Assembly (NCBI GenBank): GCA_041609995.1
Contig: JBFIPU010000009.1
Location: forward strand, 1-51,440
Length of the DNA stretch: 51,440 bases
Direction of reading: 5' to 3'
DNA from: JABDOU01 sp041609995
GTDB taxonomy: Bacteria; Actinomycetota; Acidimicrobiia; Spongiisociales; SHLN01
Shown here: positions 51,125-51,440 of the stretch, piece by piece
Layout of the letters: each line of letters begins with the position of its first letter
Numbering within the stretch: the stretch's first letter is position 1
Notes under the pieces: model-generated
Databases searched by the model: none
What the model was told of the DNA's origin: nothing
The model's input: only the letters and a program-made list of their open reading frames with translations
Position numbers and translations under genes: made by a program

Positions 51125-51142
51125 GAATGTGGAGAGAATGTG
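51125..51142. promoter_or_regulatory. 11-bp-spaced GAATGTG direct repeat, likely regulator site
   Basis: GAATGTG occurs at 51125-51131 and again at 51136-51142, exactly 11 bp apart. On the minus strand this reads CACATTC-N4-CACATTC, similar in plan to PhoP/MtrA-type boxes. It is about 45-60 nt upstream of the small membrane protein start, so system 2 may regulate itself. Confidence 0.5.
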
Positions 51143-51162
51143 AACCTGGTGGGGAGATCTGG

Positions 51163-51176
51163 GCCCGTTCACGGGC
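51163..51176. repeat. Palindrome GCCCGT/ACGGGC
   Basis: GCCCGT (51163-51168) and ACGGGC (51171-51176) form a perfect inverted repeat with a 2-nt centre in the same upstream region. It may be a protein-binding site. Confidence 0.5.
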
Positions 51177-51269
51177 GGCTTCAAGCAATTGGAAGCGCGT
51201 TCAGCGCGGCATTACCGCGGTCCGTGGCCGATTTGGCACATTCCTGTTTCGGCCGGTTTAGCCCTGGTG

Positions 51270-51440
51270 CTACTTGAGCGAGTAGCGGTGCCAGTAACCG
51301 TCTCGTTCGACGGCTTCGGCCACGGGAGGCGCGGTGTGGCGGCGCAGGCGGAGGTAGCCGACGATCACGCCGGCGAGGCCGAGGACGACGAATACGAGGC
51401 CGATCACCATCGCAGGGGTTGACGCCGTGACCATGGCCAG
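51270..51440 (-). CDS. Small membrane protein, C-terminal part or complete short gene (window edge)
   Basis: Open on the minus strand from the window end to TAG at 51270-51272. The translation has one hydrophobic helix (TPAMVIGLVFVVLGLAGVIV), then YLRLRRHTAPPVAEAVERDGYWHRYSLK. An ATG at 51434-51432 would give a complete 54-aa protein; no ribosome site is visible before the window ends, so the gene may equally continue outside. Confidence 0.5.
   Translation of the reverse strand: MAMVTASTPAMVIGLVFVVLGLAGVIVGYLRLRRHTAPPVAEAVERDGYWHRYSLK

Overview
The window is GC-rich bacterial chromosome, densely packed, with mostly housekeeping genes. Many starts are GTG, and genes within a run commonly overlap by four bases (ATGA or GTGA). 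The order metG-tatD-rsmA-ispE-(tRNA-Gln)-glmU-prs-yjbQ-rplY-pth-mfd-mazG-eno-ftsB-DUF501-ppx, together with an Eis-like acetyltransferase and a CtpE-like P-type ATPase, points to Actinomycetota. The threonine-rich linkers in secreted proteins and the weak ribosome sites would fit class Acidimicrobiia; that placement is inference. I see no prophage, transposase, CRISPR array or rRNA operon.

Layout. 1-6.4 kb: an acyl-ACP desaturase, then the NAD regulator nrtR, an AT-rich operator-like region, and nadA-nadB-nadC followed without a gap by a CPBP-family membrane protease. 6.4-16.6 kb: a P-type ATPase and TolB-like lipoprotein pair, an Eis-like acetyltransferase, a cupin, uppP, a threonine/serine dehydratase, a SAF-domain protein, a GalU-type uridylyltransferase, moaC and small membrane proteins. 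16.67-17.3 kb: tRNA-Ala followed by about 570 bp of non-coding, hairpin-rich repeats. 17.3-20.9 kb: a small Cys protein, a DUF1801 protein, and a leftward group made of an ECF sigma factor, a zinc anti-sigma factor, an MscS channel and a PKD/Thr-rich membrane protein. 21.2-23.9 kb: two paralogous lipoproteins, one with an intact HExxH zinc-protease motif and one that has lost it. 23.9-25.4 kb: rsmI, DUF192 and AbrB genes on the minus strand. 25.8-42.0 kb: the long housekeeping run listed above. 42.06-45.2 kb: tRNA-Leu directly abutting an AcuI/YhdH-type reductase, then an ABC exporter with an exported partner protein. 45.2-51.4 kb: two OmpR-type two-component systems, one divergent from a PepSY protein and one translationally coupled to an acyl-CoA dehydrogenase, plus a small membrane protein running to the window edge.

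How the genes work together. NrtR probably senses an NAD-related metabolite and controls nadABC through the palindromes upstream of nadA. The sigma/anti-sigma/MscS group and both two-component systems look like envelope-stress circuits. Both two-component systems have 11-bp-spaced direct repeats, typical of OmpR-family binding sites, in their upstream regions. The points most worth a second look are the protease/pseudoprotease pair, the acuI start one nucleotide after a tRNA, the repeat block beside tRNA-Ala, the missing pth start codon, and the tandem repeat that carries the nadA ribosome site.
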